Source: Collinsella sp. (lineage in GTDB: Bacteria > Actinomycetota > Coriobacteriia > Coriobacteriales > Coriobacteriaceae). From it: a stretch of 64,000 bases of DNA. The notes under the pieces are model-generated. The model did not search any database, was not told where the DNA came from, and saw nothing but the letters and a program-made list of their open reading frames with translations. Location of the stretch: NCBI GenBank assembly GCA_029264355.1, contig JARIBW010000036.1, forward strand, positions 1-64,000, read 5' to 3'. A program made the position numbers and the translations under genes. Below, one piece after another: positions 19,000-27,344 of the stretch. Position 1 is the stretch's first letter. Every line of letters begins with the position of its first letter.

Positions 19000-19998
19000 G
19001 TGTCCACGATCCAAGAAGTCGCCAAGCGCGCGGGGGTCTCTGCCGGGACCGTCTCGCGCTACCTCAACGGCCACCATCTCAAAGCCGCAAACCGAGATCG
19101 CGTCGAATCGGCCATTCAAGAGCTGGGGTATCGAAGCAACTACCTGGCGCGCAGCCTGCGTTCCAATCGCAGCATGGCGATCGGCCTGCTCATCAACAAC
19201 ATGCTCAACCATTTCGCCGTGAGCATGGTCGCCCAGGTCGAACGCGAGATGGAGCTTAACGATTACAGCATAATCTTGAGCGGCTTTCGCGAGGACCGCG
19301 ATACGTTCGTGCGCAAGTTGGAAAATCTGATCGACCGCCGGGTCGATGGGATCATTTTATGCGAGCCCATCGAGGATGCGCGGGCCGAGGAGCTCCTCGA
19401 GCATTGCGGGGTGCCCGTGATCGCCGTCTCGAACCCCCTCCCCTACCCTCGTGTGGACAATATCCTCTCGGCCAGCAGGCGCGGCTCGCGCGATGTGACC
19501 CGGCATATGATCGCGGCCGGTCACGAACGAATCGGCGTGCTTGCGGCCACGCAGGAGGACTACGTCTCTCGTGAGCGCCTCGGCGGTGTCCTCGATGGGT
19601 TCGACGAGGCGGGGCTTTCACACGAGAACGCCGTCGTGCGCATCGGCGGATACTCGCGCGAATGCGGTTATCGGGACATGATGCGGCTCGTGCGCGAAGA
19701 CGGGGTCGATTGCGTGTTCGCCCTCAATTACGGCCGCGGGCGCGGGGCGCAACAGGCATTGATGGAACTCGGCCTGCACATAGGGCGCGACATCTCATTC
19801 GCCTGCTATGACTACCTGGATACCAAGACCTACTTCCACCCCAGCATCACCACCGTCTGCCCTCCCTCCATCGAGATCGGCTCGATGGCGGCATCTGAGA
19901 TCCTCTCGATGATCGAGCAGGGCCGCACGGGATCGGGGAAGACCGCCTACGTCGAAGAGGACATCACCTGGCTCCCCTCCATCATCGAAATCCCTTAG
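19000..19998 (+). CDS. LacI-family transcription regulator facing the PTS operon
   Basis: A 332-residue repressor. The N-terminal helix-turn-helix reads TIQEVAKRAGVSAGTVSRYL (3-22), with a hinge near 45-58, then a periplasmic-binding-protein-like sensor domain (60-330). The start is GTG at 19000 with a weak GGAG nearby. It is convergent with the PTS operon (20132-27172), so that operon is its most likely target; ATCGATT-centred repeats in the operon promoter have the CG core typical of LacI operators. The inducer is unknown, probably a phosphorylated or free disaccharide. Confidence 0.9.
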   Translation: MSTIQEVAKRAGVSAGTVSRYLNGHHLKAANRDRVESAIQELGYRSNYLARSLRSNRSMAIGLLINNMLNHFAVSMVAQVEREMELNDYSIILSGFREDRDTFVRKLENLIDRRVDGIILCEPIEDARAEELLEHCGVPVIAVSNPLPYPRVDNILSASRRGSRDVTRHMIAAGHERIGVLAATQEDYVSRERLGGVLDGFDEAGLSHENAVVRIGGYSRECGYRDMMRLVREDGVDCVFALNYGRGRGAQQALMELGLHIGRDISFACYDYLDTKTYFHPSITTVCPPSIEIGSMAASEILSMIEQGRTGSGKTAYVEEDITWLPSIIEIP

Positions 19999-20030
19999 GA
20001 GCCACGTCCAAATAAAGGCGGGCGGGTTCT

Positions 20031-20071
20031 AAAAAAACGGGGCCGCCCCGGTCGGATTCGGGGCGGCCCCG
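20031..20071 (-). terminator. Strong terminator of the PTS operon
   Basis: A perfect 13-bp GC stem (20038-20050 with 20059-20071), 8-nt loop, then seven T on the minus strand (20031-20037). It is a textbook intrinsic terminator for the minus-strand operon; it may also stop LacI transcripts from the other side. Confidence 0.9.
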
Positions 20072-20080
20072 CTGGCCGCA

Positions 20081-20108
20081 GGTCTTTACGCGCAACCGCG
20101 TAAAGACC
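20081..20108. other. Perfect 12-bp inverted repeat just before the PTS terminator
   Basis: GGTCTTTACGCG (20081-20092) and its exact complement (20097-20108) flank a CAAC tetraloop, between the IIA stop and the terminator. There is no U-tract, so it is not a terminator itself. It could protect the 3' end of the transcript, bind RNA, or be a DNA operator. Confidence 0.6.
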
Positions 20109-20131
20109 GAAGAGAACTTCTCGCGTACCCC

Positions 20132-20449
20132 TTAAGAACGGCGCTTGGCGAGATCGACGAACTTGCCGGCGAGGATCTTGAAGGTCTCGGCGCTCATGAG
20201 CTGGTCCTCCGCATGGATGAGGATGATGCTCGGCTCGATGTGCTCGCCGGAGGCCTCCTGCGCGATCATCTCGCCGTGCTTGGCGTGACCGACCAGGAAG
20301 AACTGCTCGCCCTCGGCGATGCGGGCCTCGGCCTCCTCGATCTTGCCCTCACCGGCCAGGTCGATGGCCTCGATGAAGCAGCTGCGCGCCGAGCCCACGT
20401 TGGCGATGATCTCGAAGCACGCCATATCGATCTTGTTCATGTCTTCCAT
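20132..20449 (-). CDS. PTS lactose/cellobiose-family IIA component
   Basis: A 105-residue phosphocarrier that takes phosphate from HPr and passes it to IIB (24235-24540). The all-helical IIA-lac pattern is clear: MACFEIIANVGSARSCFIEA, GHAKHGEMIAQEA and IIHAEDQLM-type ILIHAEDQLMSAET, with the expected active His near residue 79. Length is exactly typical. The start at 20449 lies 4 nt after the stop of the DUF3284 gene; ribosome-site sequence is weak (GAGAGCGAG), suggesting coupling. Last gene of the operon. Confidence 0.9.
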   Translation of the reverse strand: MEDMNKIDMACFEIIANVGSARSCFIEAIDLAGEGKIEEAEARIAEGEQFFLVGHAKHGEMIAQEASGEHIEPSIILIHAEDQLMSAETFKILAGKFVDLAKRRS

Positions 20450-20453
20450 ATCG

Positions 20454-20969
20454 TCACTCGCTCTCTGCGGCATGATCCGCCGCGTCCTCGGCCCCGCCCA
20501 GACGAGCATCGTCCTGATCGGCGTGGGCCACTTGCTTCTTGATGTACGCCTCCATATCGCGCAGGCGCCTTTTGATCTTTCGTTTTGCAAAGGGGCTGTA
20601 CAAGGCTCCCATGAGCTTGCCGTTGAGGTCGTTCAAGGTCTTGTCGCCCGTATAGGTCTCCTCGTAGCACACGTTGATCGAGGCGCCATCGGACGTCGGC
20701 TCGATCTCGTAGCGCACGGTGTTGACGCCCTGAGACGACACGATCGAGGCCGCGTAGCGATACGGGGGCTCGAACTCGGTGATCTTGGTCGTCACGTGCT
20801 GGGTTCCACCGAGCTTCGAACCAAGGGTCTTTTGATAGGAGAACCCGGCTTTGAGCTTCTTGGCGGGAACCTTCTTGCCGCGCGCCTGCTCGACATCGTA
20901 GAGCACGGACGAGACGAGGCTATCGAATAGACCCTCGGCCGGCACGCCCATCTTGACCTGTACCTTCAT
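20454..20969 (-). CDS. DUF3284 domain protein of the PTS operon
   Basis: A 171-residue protein beginning MKVQVKMGVPAEGLFDSLV. The N-terminal 130 residues resemble the DUF3284 family, commonly encoded in cellobiose/lactose PTS operons and with a START/SRPBCC-like pattern (polar ligand pocket). The C-terminus is charged and low-complexity (DARLGGAEDAADHAAESE). AGGAGGGG lies before the ATG, and a hairpin separates it from the upstream GH1 gene. The molecular role is not known; association with sugar PTS is from family context. Confidence 0.75.
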   Translation of the reverse strand: MKVQVKMGVPAEGLFDSLVSSVLYDVEQARGKKVPAKKLKAGFSYQKTLGSKLGGTQHVTTKITEFEPPYRYAASIVSSQGVNTVRYEIEPTSDGASINVCYEETYTGDKTLNDLNGKLMGALYSPFAKRKIKRRLRDMEAYIKKQVAHADQDDARLGGAEDAADHAAESE

Positions 20970-20985
20970 TACCCCTCCTCATAAA

Positions 20986-21012
20986 CGGCCCGGGCGGGCA
21001 CCGCCCGGGCCG
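20986..21012 (-). other. Intercistronic GC hairpin between GH1 and DUF3284 genes
   Basis: Perfect 12-bp stem (20986-20997 with 21001-21012) and 3-nt loop, followed on the minus strand by TTTATG. It may be a partial terminator or RNA-stability element that lowers expression of the DUF3284 and IIA genes relative to GH1. Confidence 0.6.
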
Positions 21013-21021
21013 CACGGGACC

Positions 21022-22404
21022 CTAAAAACCGCGGGCCTCGGCGAGCTGCTTGTACCAGCGACCGCTCTTCTTGATGCGGCGCTGCTGCGTGTCGCGATCG
21101 AGCTCGACCAGGCCGTAACGATTCTTGTACCCGTTCAGCCAGCTCCAGCAGTCGATGAACGTCCACAGATGATAACCGATGCAGTTGGACCCCTCGTCGA
21201 TGCCGCGGGCGAGCTGGGTCAAGTGCTCCTTGATGAACTCGATGCGGTAATCGTCCTGGATGGTTCCGTCGGGCCCGCGGAAGGCCTCTTCGCCCTCGAC
21301 GCCCATGCCGTTCTCGGAGACGATCCACTCGATGTTGCCGTAGTTGTCGCGGATGTTGCACGCGATGTCGTACAGCGCCTCGGGGTAGATCTCCCATCCG
21401 CGATGGGGGTTCATGCGGCGACCGGGCATGGCGTAGACGTCATAGTAATACGACGGCATGAACGGCGCATCGGGATTGGGGAGGCTCGCCCGCGCGCAGA
21501 CGCGCAGGGGCTGGTAGAAGTTGACGCCGAGATAGTCGACCGTGTGCTCGCGGATGACGTCGAGATCGTCCGCATCGACATCGGGCATGAGGCCGTGCTT
21601 TTCGATAAGCTCGAGCAGCTCGGGATCGTACACGCCCTTGACGCTCGGATCGAGGAAGCTCTTGTTGGCGAAAAGCTCGGCGATGTGAGCCGCTCGGACG
21701 TCCGCGGGATTATCGGAGCGCGGATAGGCCGGCGTGAGGTTCAAGACGATGCCGATCTTGGCGTCCGGGACGATGCGATGGCACTCGCGCACCGCCAGCG
21801 CGCTTGCGAGGGCGGTATGGTAGGCGACCTGGACGGCCGCCTTGGGATCGACCTTGCACGGGTAATGGTACTGCTGCAGATACCCGCACTCGACATGGAC
21901 GATCGGCTCGTTGAACGTGTACCAGCGCTTGACGACGTCGCCGAACAGCTCGAAGGCGCAGGAGGCGTAACGCGCGTACAGGTCGACGACCTCGCGGCTC
22001 TCCCAACCGCCGCGATCCTGCAGGCTCGCGGGCATATCGAAGTGGAACAGGTTCACGAAGGGCTCGACGCCCTCCTCCCGCAGCGTCGAGAACACGCCGC
22101 GGTAAAACTCGACCGCCTCGGGATTCGGATCGCCCTCGGGATCGGGGAGCAGGCGCGACCAGCTGATTGACGTGCGGAACGAATTCTGGCCCGTCTCATG
22201 CAAAAGCTCGATGTCCTCGCGCCAGTGCTCGAAGAAGGTGGAGGTGTCGGCCGGTCCGACTCCCCCGTGGAACTTGTAGGGCTCGAGCTCGTACCACAGA
22301 TCCCAAATATCGGGAGCCTTGTGCTCGGCACCATGGGACCCCTCAGATTGAGGGGCGCTCGTGGCGCTTCCGAAATAGAAGTCCCGCGGGAACGTAACCT
22401 CCAT
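21022..22404 (-). CDS. GH1 6-phospho-beta-glucosidase
   Basis: A 460-residue TIM-barrel glycosidase. The acid/base Glu166 lies in TFNEP and the nucleophile Glu364 in IVSENGMG; the N-terminal PRDFYFGSATSAPQSEG is typical. It hydrolyses 6-phospho-beta-glucosides delivered by the PTS into glucose-6-phosphate and an aglycone or sugar. In the operon it sits after a 57-residue membrane protein (4-nt gap). Whether it prefers phospho-gluco or phospho-galacto substrates is not settled from sequence alone. Confidence 0.92.
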   Translation of the reverse strand: MEVTFPRDFYFGSATSAPQSEGSHGAEHKAPDIWDLWYELEPYKFHGGVGPADTSTFFEHWREDIELLHETGQNSFRTSISWSRLLPDPEGDPNPEAVEFYRGVFSTLREEGVEPFVNLFHFDMPASLQDRGGWESREVVDLYARYASCAFELFGDVVKRWYTFNEPIVHVECGYLQQYHYPCKVDPKAAVQVAYHTALASALAVRECHRIVPDAKIGIVLNLTPAYPRSDNPADVRAAHIAELFANKSFLDPSVKGVYDPELLELIEKHGLMPDVDADDLDVIREHTVDYLGVNFYQPLRVCARASLPNPDAPFMPSYYYDVYAMPGRRMNPHRGWEIYPEALYDIACNIRDNYGNIEWIVSENGMGVEGEEAFRGPDGTIQDDYRIEFIKEHLTQLARGIDEGSNCIGYHLWTFIDCWSWLNGYKNRYGLVELDRDTQQRRIKKSGRWYKQLAEARGF

Positions 22405-22408
22405 CGTC

Positions 22409-22582
22409 TTACCTCTTTCTCTTTATGAACAGGTAGATGCCGCTCGCCGCGACGATCACCAGGCCGCCCACGAGCAGCCCGATGCTCTTTGGCGCATCCG
22501 AGGCCGCGCCGAAATTCGACATGACGACGAAGAAGAAGCCAACGGCCATAACGAACACGGCCCAAGGAGATCTGAATCCCAT
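22409..22582 (-). CDS. Small membrane protein of the PTS operon (57 residues)
   Basis: Starts MGFRSPWAVFVMAVGFFFVV, with two hydrophobic helices (about 7-22 and 36-53) and a basic end (KRKR). AAGGAAGG lies 9 nt before the ATG at 22582, and the stop is 4 nt before the GH1 start, so it is a genuine operon member. The two-helix hairpin shape suggests an accessory of the membrane IIC or of lipid-anchored assembly. I do not recognise its family. Confidence 0.72.
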   Translation of the reverse strand: MGFRSPWAVFVMAVGFFFVVMSNFGAASDAPKSIGLLVGGLVIVAASGIYLFIKRKR

Positions 22583-22644
22583 GAACGGCGATCCTTCCTT
22601 ACCAATTTCACCGACGCACCCGATAGGAGGCCGGCATCAGATGG

Positions 22645-22683
22645 GCATGGCCCCGCGCCTCTGTGCCGAAGCGGGGACCATGC
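22645..22683 (-). other. Intercistronic hairpin after PTS IIC
   Basis: GCATGGCCCCGC (22645-22656) pairs with GCGGGGACCATGC (22671-22683) with one bulge/mismatch and a 14-nt loop. It lies between IIC and the small membrane protein gene and has no U-tract; probably an mRNA-processing or stability element. Confidence 0.45.
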
Positions 22684-22710
22684 GATTGACTCGGGAGACC
22701 GAAGCGATTG

Positions 22711-24153
22711 CTATGCCTCTGAAGGCTCCTCGGAGGCAGCGGCCTCGGCCTTCTCCTGCTCCTTGTTCGCCAGCAGGACGAACGGGAGCCAGATGACGAA
22801 GGACACGACGAGGTTGAGCAGCGCGACGAGGGCAGCCATGACGTTGCCACCGGTGGCGAAGAAGGCATACAGGCCGACGGGCATGATCCAGGGCACCTGG
22901 ATGTAGACGGGCGGGATGATGCCGGCATAGGTGAAGCCGAGGGCGATGGCGGCGGTGATCACCGGGACGAGCAGCCACGGGAAGAAGTAGAGCGGGTTCA
23001 AGACGATCGGCATACCGAAGATGACCGGCTCGTTGATGTTGAAGATGCCCATGGGCGCGGCGAGCTTGCCGATGGTCTTGGCGTCCTCACGCTTGGAGAA
23101 GAACAAGATCGCGATGATCAGGCCGAGCGTCAGGCCGGAACCGCCCATCATGGTGTAGGCATCGAAGGAACCGCGGGTCCACATGTAGGGAAGCTGGGAG
23201 ATGTCGCCGGTGGCGTTCCAGACGGCGAGGTTCTCCAGCAGGGCCGGGGTGTAGATGCCCTCGGTGATGGGGGCGAGGACGTTCATGCCGTGGATGCCGA
23301 AGAACCAGAAGAGCTGGGCCAGGAACTCGACGAGCAGAACGGTGAAGAAGCCGGAGGACATGCCGAGCAGCGGGCGCTGGATGAACTCGGAGATGAGGTC
23401 GTTCGGATAGGAACCGGAGACGACGACGCAGACCTGCGTGATGATCGCGGAGGCGAAGATGGCCGCGACACCGGGGATCATGGCGACGAACGCGTTGTTG
23501 ACCGCGGGCGGAACCGAATCGGGCAGCTTGATGGTGAGCTTGGCCTGGATGAGCTTGACGTAGATCATCGTGCAGAGCAGGCCGAAGATGAGGGCGGTGA
23601 ACAGACCGGTGGCGCTGGTGAGCGCCGTGGAGATCATGCTCGGAGCCGTCACGCTCATCGTGACCGCGCCGGCGTCGGTGACGGTCAAACCGGCGACACC
23701 CGCGGCCTCGAGGGCCTTGGCGGCGTCGGCGCCGACCTCGGGCAGGGTGTAGACGAACTCGGGGGCGAAGTTCATCGTGGCGACCACGGAGGCGAGGGAG
23801 ACGGCCGCACCGGAGATCGGCGAGACGTCATAGGCCTTGCACAGGTGATAGCCGAGGGCGAACGCGAAGCACAGGGCCAGGATGGAGATCGTGCCGTTGA
23901 AGACGTTCACGTTGACGTTGATGAGCTGGGTGCAAGCCTCGGTGAACCCGTTGCCGACGCCCCACCAGGTGTTGGGGAGGTCGCGGAAGAACACGTTGAG
24001 GAGGACGGCGATCGAGCCGGCCATGGTGACGGGCATGATGGAGATGAAGCCGTCGCGAATCGCCACGAGGTGACGCTGGTTGCCGATCTTCTGGGCGATC
24101 GGCATGAATTTGGTCTCCATCCATTGCATGAAGCGGTCCATGAATGATGCCAT
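22711..24153 (-). CDS. PTS lactose/cellobiose-family IIC permease
   Basis: A 480-residue membrane transporter domain that moves the sugar while IIB phosphorylates it. About ten hydrophobic segments are visible, with CelB-type features: FWFFGIHGMNVLAPI and the conserved FNINEPVIFGMPIVLNP loop. It stands alone (no fused IIB or IIA) and is followed by separate IIB, IIA genes. The C-terminus is an acidic tail (EKAEAAASEEPSEA). Sugar specificity is probably a beta-linked disaccharide such as cellobiose or chitobiose. Confidence 0.92.
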   Translation of the reverse strand: MASFMDRFMQWMETKFMPIAQKIGNQRHLVAIRDGFISIMPVTMAGSIAVLLNVFFRDLPNTWWGVGNGFTEACTQLINVNVNVFNGTISILALCFAFALGYHLCKAYDVSPISGAAVSLASVVATMNFAPEFVYTLPEVGADAAKALEAAGVAGLTVTDAGAVTMSVTAPSMISTALTSATGLFTALIFGLLCTMIYVKLIQAKLTIKLPDSVPPAVNNAFVAMIPGVAAIFASAIITQVCVVVSGSYPNDLISEFIQRPLLGMSSGFFTVLLVEFLAQLFWFFGIHGMNVLAPITEGIYTPALLENLAVWNATGDISQLPYMWTRGSFDAYTMMGGSGLTLGLIIAILFFSKREDAKTIGKLAAPMGIFNINEPVIFGMPIVLNPLYFFPWLLVPVITAAIALGFTYAGIIPPVYIQVPWIMPVGLYAFFATGGNVMAALVALLNLVVSFVIWLPFVLLANKEQEKAEAAASEEPSEA

Positions 24154-24234
24154 ATCATCTCTCCTTACTGAAAAGACGGGGTGATGAGCGGATAAATGGG
24201 CGCGCGTGCGCGCGTCGGACGATGGCGCCTCGGC

Positions 24235-24540
24235 CTACTCGTGGCCGATGAGCTTGAGGCCCTGGTCGAGGACCTTGGCCCCGTCCATCATGCCGTAGGC
24301 CATCATGTCGATGACCTCGACCGGCGTATCGCCGGCGACGGCCTTGATCTTGTCCAGCAGGAAACGGACCTGCGGACCGAGCAGGATGACGTCGGCCTTC
24401 TCGGCGTTGGCCTGAGCCTGGGCCTCGGGGACCGCCCAGATGGTGGCCTCGATGCCGCGCTCGTCGGCACTCGCCTGCATCTTGGACACCATGAGGCTGG
24501 TGGACATGCCAGCGGAGCAGCACAGAAGAATGTTAACCAT
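24235..24540 (-). CDS. PTS lactose/cellobiose-family IIB component
   Basis: A 101-residue protein carrying the active Cys in the P-loop ILLCCSAGMSTS (Cys8), which accepts phosphate from IIA and gives it to the sugar. GGAGGGGAGA precedes the ATG at 24540; the longer open frame upstream is not used. An 81-nt gap separates it from IIC. Length is as expected. Confidence 0.93.
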   Translation of the reverse strand: MVNILLCCSAGMSTSLMVSKMQASADERGIEATIWAVPEAQAQANAEKADVILLGPQVRFLLDKIKAVAGDTPVEVIDMMAYGMMDGAKVLDQGLKLIGHE

Positions 24541-24672
24541 ATTCTCCCCTCCTTCCCTTCTCCCGGATTCCCGGGATCGTGATGTCGCCCCCTTGCGAGG
24601 GCGCAATATTCCCATCACCCCAAGTTCGATAGTACGCCTCGGAGCGAGAATACCCTAGCGAATGCCGCCGAA

Positions 24673-26004
24673 TTAGTCCTCCGAGCGGAAGAATTGCGGC
24701 AGATAGCGACGATGGGCCTCCATGAGCTCGGATACGACGATGTTCGCGAGCTTGTCCGAGGGGCACAAGGGGTTCATCTCGAGCGCCGCCACGGCCAGGT
24801 CTCGATCGCCGGTGACGGCCGCATCGACGACCATGCACTCGAAGCCCTTCATCATCTGAACATAGCCGGCGATGCGCGGCTTGAGCTCACCCGTGGAGAT
24901 CGGCTTGGGGCCATCGGCGGTGATGCGGCAGGCGACCTCGACGGCACTCGACGAGGGCAGACCCTCGATGCAGCCGTCATTGCGCACGTCAACGTACTGG
25001 ATGTCGCCGCGGTTGGTATGGATGGACTCGATCAGGTTGCAGGCCGCGTCGCTGTAGCGGGCCCCGCCGCGCTGCTCGAGCTGCTTGGGCTTGATATCGA
25101 GGGCCTCATCGCGGTAAATCTCAAAGAGCTCATCCTCGAGCCTGGACACGACCTCGCCGCGCACGTTGCCCTCCTCGAACTCCTTGAGTTCCTCGGCGAG
25201 CATCTCGTCGGTGTGGAAGTAGTAGTTGTGATACGGGCACGGGATGGCGTGGATGCCGCGGATGAATGCGGGCGAGAACGGGATGGACATGAAATTCTTC
25301 ATGGAGAGCGCGTCGTCCTCGGAGACATGGGCGTACTTCTCCACCGCCTCGTCGATGACCGACACGCCGTCCACATAGACGTCGGTGGCAAAGACGAAAT
25401 GGTTCACACCCTGTAGCTGGAGCTCGAGGCGGCTCTCATCCACACCGAGCACGCGGGCGATGCCGGCATGCATGTTGATGGGCACGTTGCACAGGCCGAT
25501 GGCGCGGTCGAAGTCGGTGTAGTTGAGGATGGCCTCCTCGATCATGCCCGAGGGGTTGGAGAAGTTGATCATCCAGGCCTGGGGGCAGAGCTCCTGCACC
25601 TCGCGAACGAAATCGAGAATGACCGGGATGGTGCGGAACGCCTTGAACATGCCGCCGGCGCCGTTGGTCTCCTGACCGAGCATGCCGTGGGACAGCGGGA
25701 TGCGCTCGTCGAGCACGCGGGCGGGAAGGCGCCCGATACGGACCTGGCTCGTCACGAAGTCAGCGCCATCGAGCGCTGCCCGGCGATCGGTGGTCAAGAC
25801 GACCTTGGTGGGAAGGCCGGCTCGCTTGACCATGCGCTGGGCGAGGGCGCCCACCGTGTCGAGCTTATCCCGGCCCTCGGGGATGTCCACGAGCCACAGC
25901 TCATCGACGGGAAGGTTCTCATAACGCTTGATGAAGCCCTCGACGAGCTCGGGCGTGTAGCTTGAACCGCCGCCGATCGTCGCGATCTTGATTCCGTTTG
26001 CCAT
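24673..26004 (-). CDS. GH4 6-phospho-beta-glucosidase (NAD-dependent type)
   Basis: A 443-residue family 4 glycosidase, which works by a redox-elimination mechanism with NAD+ and a divalent metal. The N-terminal Rossmann motif TIGGGSSYTPEL (9-20), NPSG, the metal-ligand region LCNVP and GVNHF are all present, as in CelF/LicH. It gives the operon a second phospho-beta-glucosidase besides the GH1. The next gene, IIB, starts 132 nt downstream. Which phospho-disaccharide each enzyme takes is unknown. Confidence 0.9.
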   Translation of the reverse strand: MANGIKIATIGGGSSYTPELVEGFIKRYENLPVDELWLVDIPEGRDKLDTVGALAQRMVKRAGLPTKVVLTTDRRAALDGADFVTSQVRIGRLPARVLDERIPLSHGMLGQETNGAGGMFKAFRTIPVILDFVREVQELCPQAWMINFSNPSGMIEEAILNYTDFDRAIGLCNVPINMHAGIARVLGVDESRLELQLQGVNHFVFATDVYVDGVSVIDEAVEKYAHVSEDDALSMKNFMSIPFSPAFIRGIHAIPCPYHNYYFHTDEMLAEELKEFEEGNVRGEVVSRLEDELFEIYRDEALDIKPKQLEQRGGARYSDAACNLIESIHTNRGDIQYVDVRNDGCIEGLPSSSAVEVACRITADGPKPISTGELKPRIAGYVQMMKGFECMVVDAAVTGDRDLAVAALEMNPLCPSDKLANIVVSELMEAHRRYLPQFFRSED

Positions 26005-26086
26005 GTGTTCTCACCTATTTCCTAAAATGATGGGATGACGTGGGCCGATGCGGACGCACGCGGACAGACGTGCCGAACGTCAGCGC

Positions 26087-27172
26087 CTAGATCAGGATGC
26101 CGAAACGCGACCAGGAGTCCAGGTAGTCCAGCAGCATCTGCTCGTGTGCGGGCAGGGTGCCCACCACATTGCGCGTGCCGTCGTCGGGCATGTCCTGGAG
26201 CACCAGCTGAAGCTCGCCCTTGTAGCGCGGGCTGGCATCGTTGACGACCACCACGTCGCCGCGCTTGAGGTCGCGCCCGACCGGGCGGGCGGGAATGTCC
26301 AGGTCGGCGTACTCAACGCGAGACCAGGTGCTGCGCAGCAGGTAGGGGCTCAGGTCGCCACGAACCTTGTGCTTGGGGTAGAGGGCGACCGTCCGCTCGT
26401 TTTCGGTCAAGCCGGGATCGGCGACGGGGCGGAGCTGGACGAGGGAGCGATCGATCTGCTCGATGGAGGCGAGCTCCTCCTCGGTTGCGAAGCAGTTGGA
26501 GATGATGATGTCGTCCACCAGGCCCATGGCGGAAAGATGGCGCGCCTGGAAGTCGAGCGGAAGGTCGCGATGGCACTCGAGGGTGACGAGGCCTTCACGC
26601 AGGGGCCAGGGACCGAATGCATCGGGACGGGGGATTCCGATGAACGCGGCGAGATTCACGCCCAGGTCCCGAACGGCGGCGCTCTCCCGTTCGAAGAAGG
26701 CGACATCGAGACCGCTGAAACGCTGGGGATAGAAATTGTGGCAGGAGATGAGACGGGCGCGATCGGGGTCGTGCGTGAGCGTGGCGGGCAGGATGCCGTC
26801 GGCGCAGCTCGCATTGAGCTCGATCATGAGGCCGTGGGGATTGCGGGTCATATCGGCGACCTGGCAGGGCTGGAACGGCTCGTCGAGGCGGATGCCGTCG
26901 GCACCGATCTCGGAGAAAAAGGAAAGATCGTCATAGCCGATCCCAAGCTTGGAAAAGACGTTGGGGGCCACATCGAAGATGACCTCCATGCCGTTCGCGT
27001 GCGCGCAGGAGGTGAGCTCCGCGGACTCCCGCTTGACCTGCTCCGGATCCCCCTCGACCGACAGCAGGCAGGAAAAGATCCGACTGAAGCCATGTGCGGC
27101 GGCGCGCTCGATATACGAGCAATCCTGCACGACTGTCGAGTGCTCGGGATACAGGGAGATGCCCCACTTCAT
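26087..27172 (-). CDS. MupG/DUF871-family protein, putative 6-phospho-N-acetylmuramidase
   Basis: A 361-residue protein of the DUF871 family: N-terminal TIM-barrel-like domain (starts MKWGISLYPEHS; IRLDEPFQP motif near 90-100) and a C-terminal cyclophilin-like domain (about 245-361). The characterised member MupG cleaves MurNAc-6-phosphate-GlcNAc, a cell-wall disaccharide. First gene of the PTS operon; AAGGA lies 9 nt before ATG 27172. No murQ etherase is in the window, so the true substrate may be another phospho-disaccharide. Confidence 0.8.
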   Translation of the reverse strand: MKWGISLYPEHSTVVQDCSYIERAAAHGFSRIFSCLLSVEGDPEQVKRESAELTSCAHANGMEVIFDVAPNVFSKLGIGYDDLSFFSEIGADGIRLDEPFQPCQVADMTRNPHGLMIELNASCADGILPATLTHDPDRARLISCHNFYPQRFSGLDVAFFERESAAVRDLGVNLAAFIGIPRPDAFGPWPLREGLVTLECHRDLPLDFQARHLSAMGLVDDIIISNCFATEEELASIEQIDRSLVQLRPVADPGLTENERTVALYPKHKVRGDLSPYLLRSTWSRVEYADLDIPARPVGRDLKRGDVVVVNDASPRYKGELQLVLQDMPDDGTRNVVGTLPAHEQMLLDYLDSWSRFGILI

Positions 27173-27231
27173 ACGCGGACGTCCTTCCTCGCGTGTGCTC
27201 CTTCGCCGCACACGACTTGCTGCGTGCGTTC

Positions 27232-27344
27232 ATCGATTGGAATTATATCGATTCAAATATTTTGAACAAACATAAAGCCGTAGGCGTATCCTGATGCTAA
27301 AGCGATATTTTTTAACGTAATGCCAGTTATTTATATCGATTTAA
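27232..27344. repeat. ATCGATT-centred operator-like repeats
   Basis: TTATATCGATTcAA (27243-27256) and TTATATCGATTtAA (27331-27344) agree at 13 of 14 positions and lie 88 bp apart; a third core ATCGATT is at 27232-27238. The central CG fits LacI-family operators, and the first copy overlaps the -10 of the PTS promoter. Candidate sites for the regulator at 19000-19998. Confidence 0.5.
27242..27269 (-). promoter_or_regulatory. PTS operon promoter with internal palindrome
   Basis: On the minus strand, -35 TTGTTC (27264-27269), 16-nt spacer and a perfect -10 TATAAT (27242-27247), about 70 nt before the first gene. The spacer contains the palindrome TTCAAAtatTTTGAA (27252-27266), a position where a bound repressor would block RNA polymerase. 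Confidence 0.6.
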
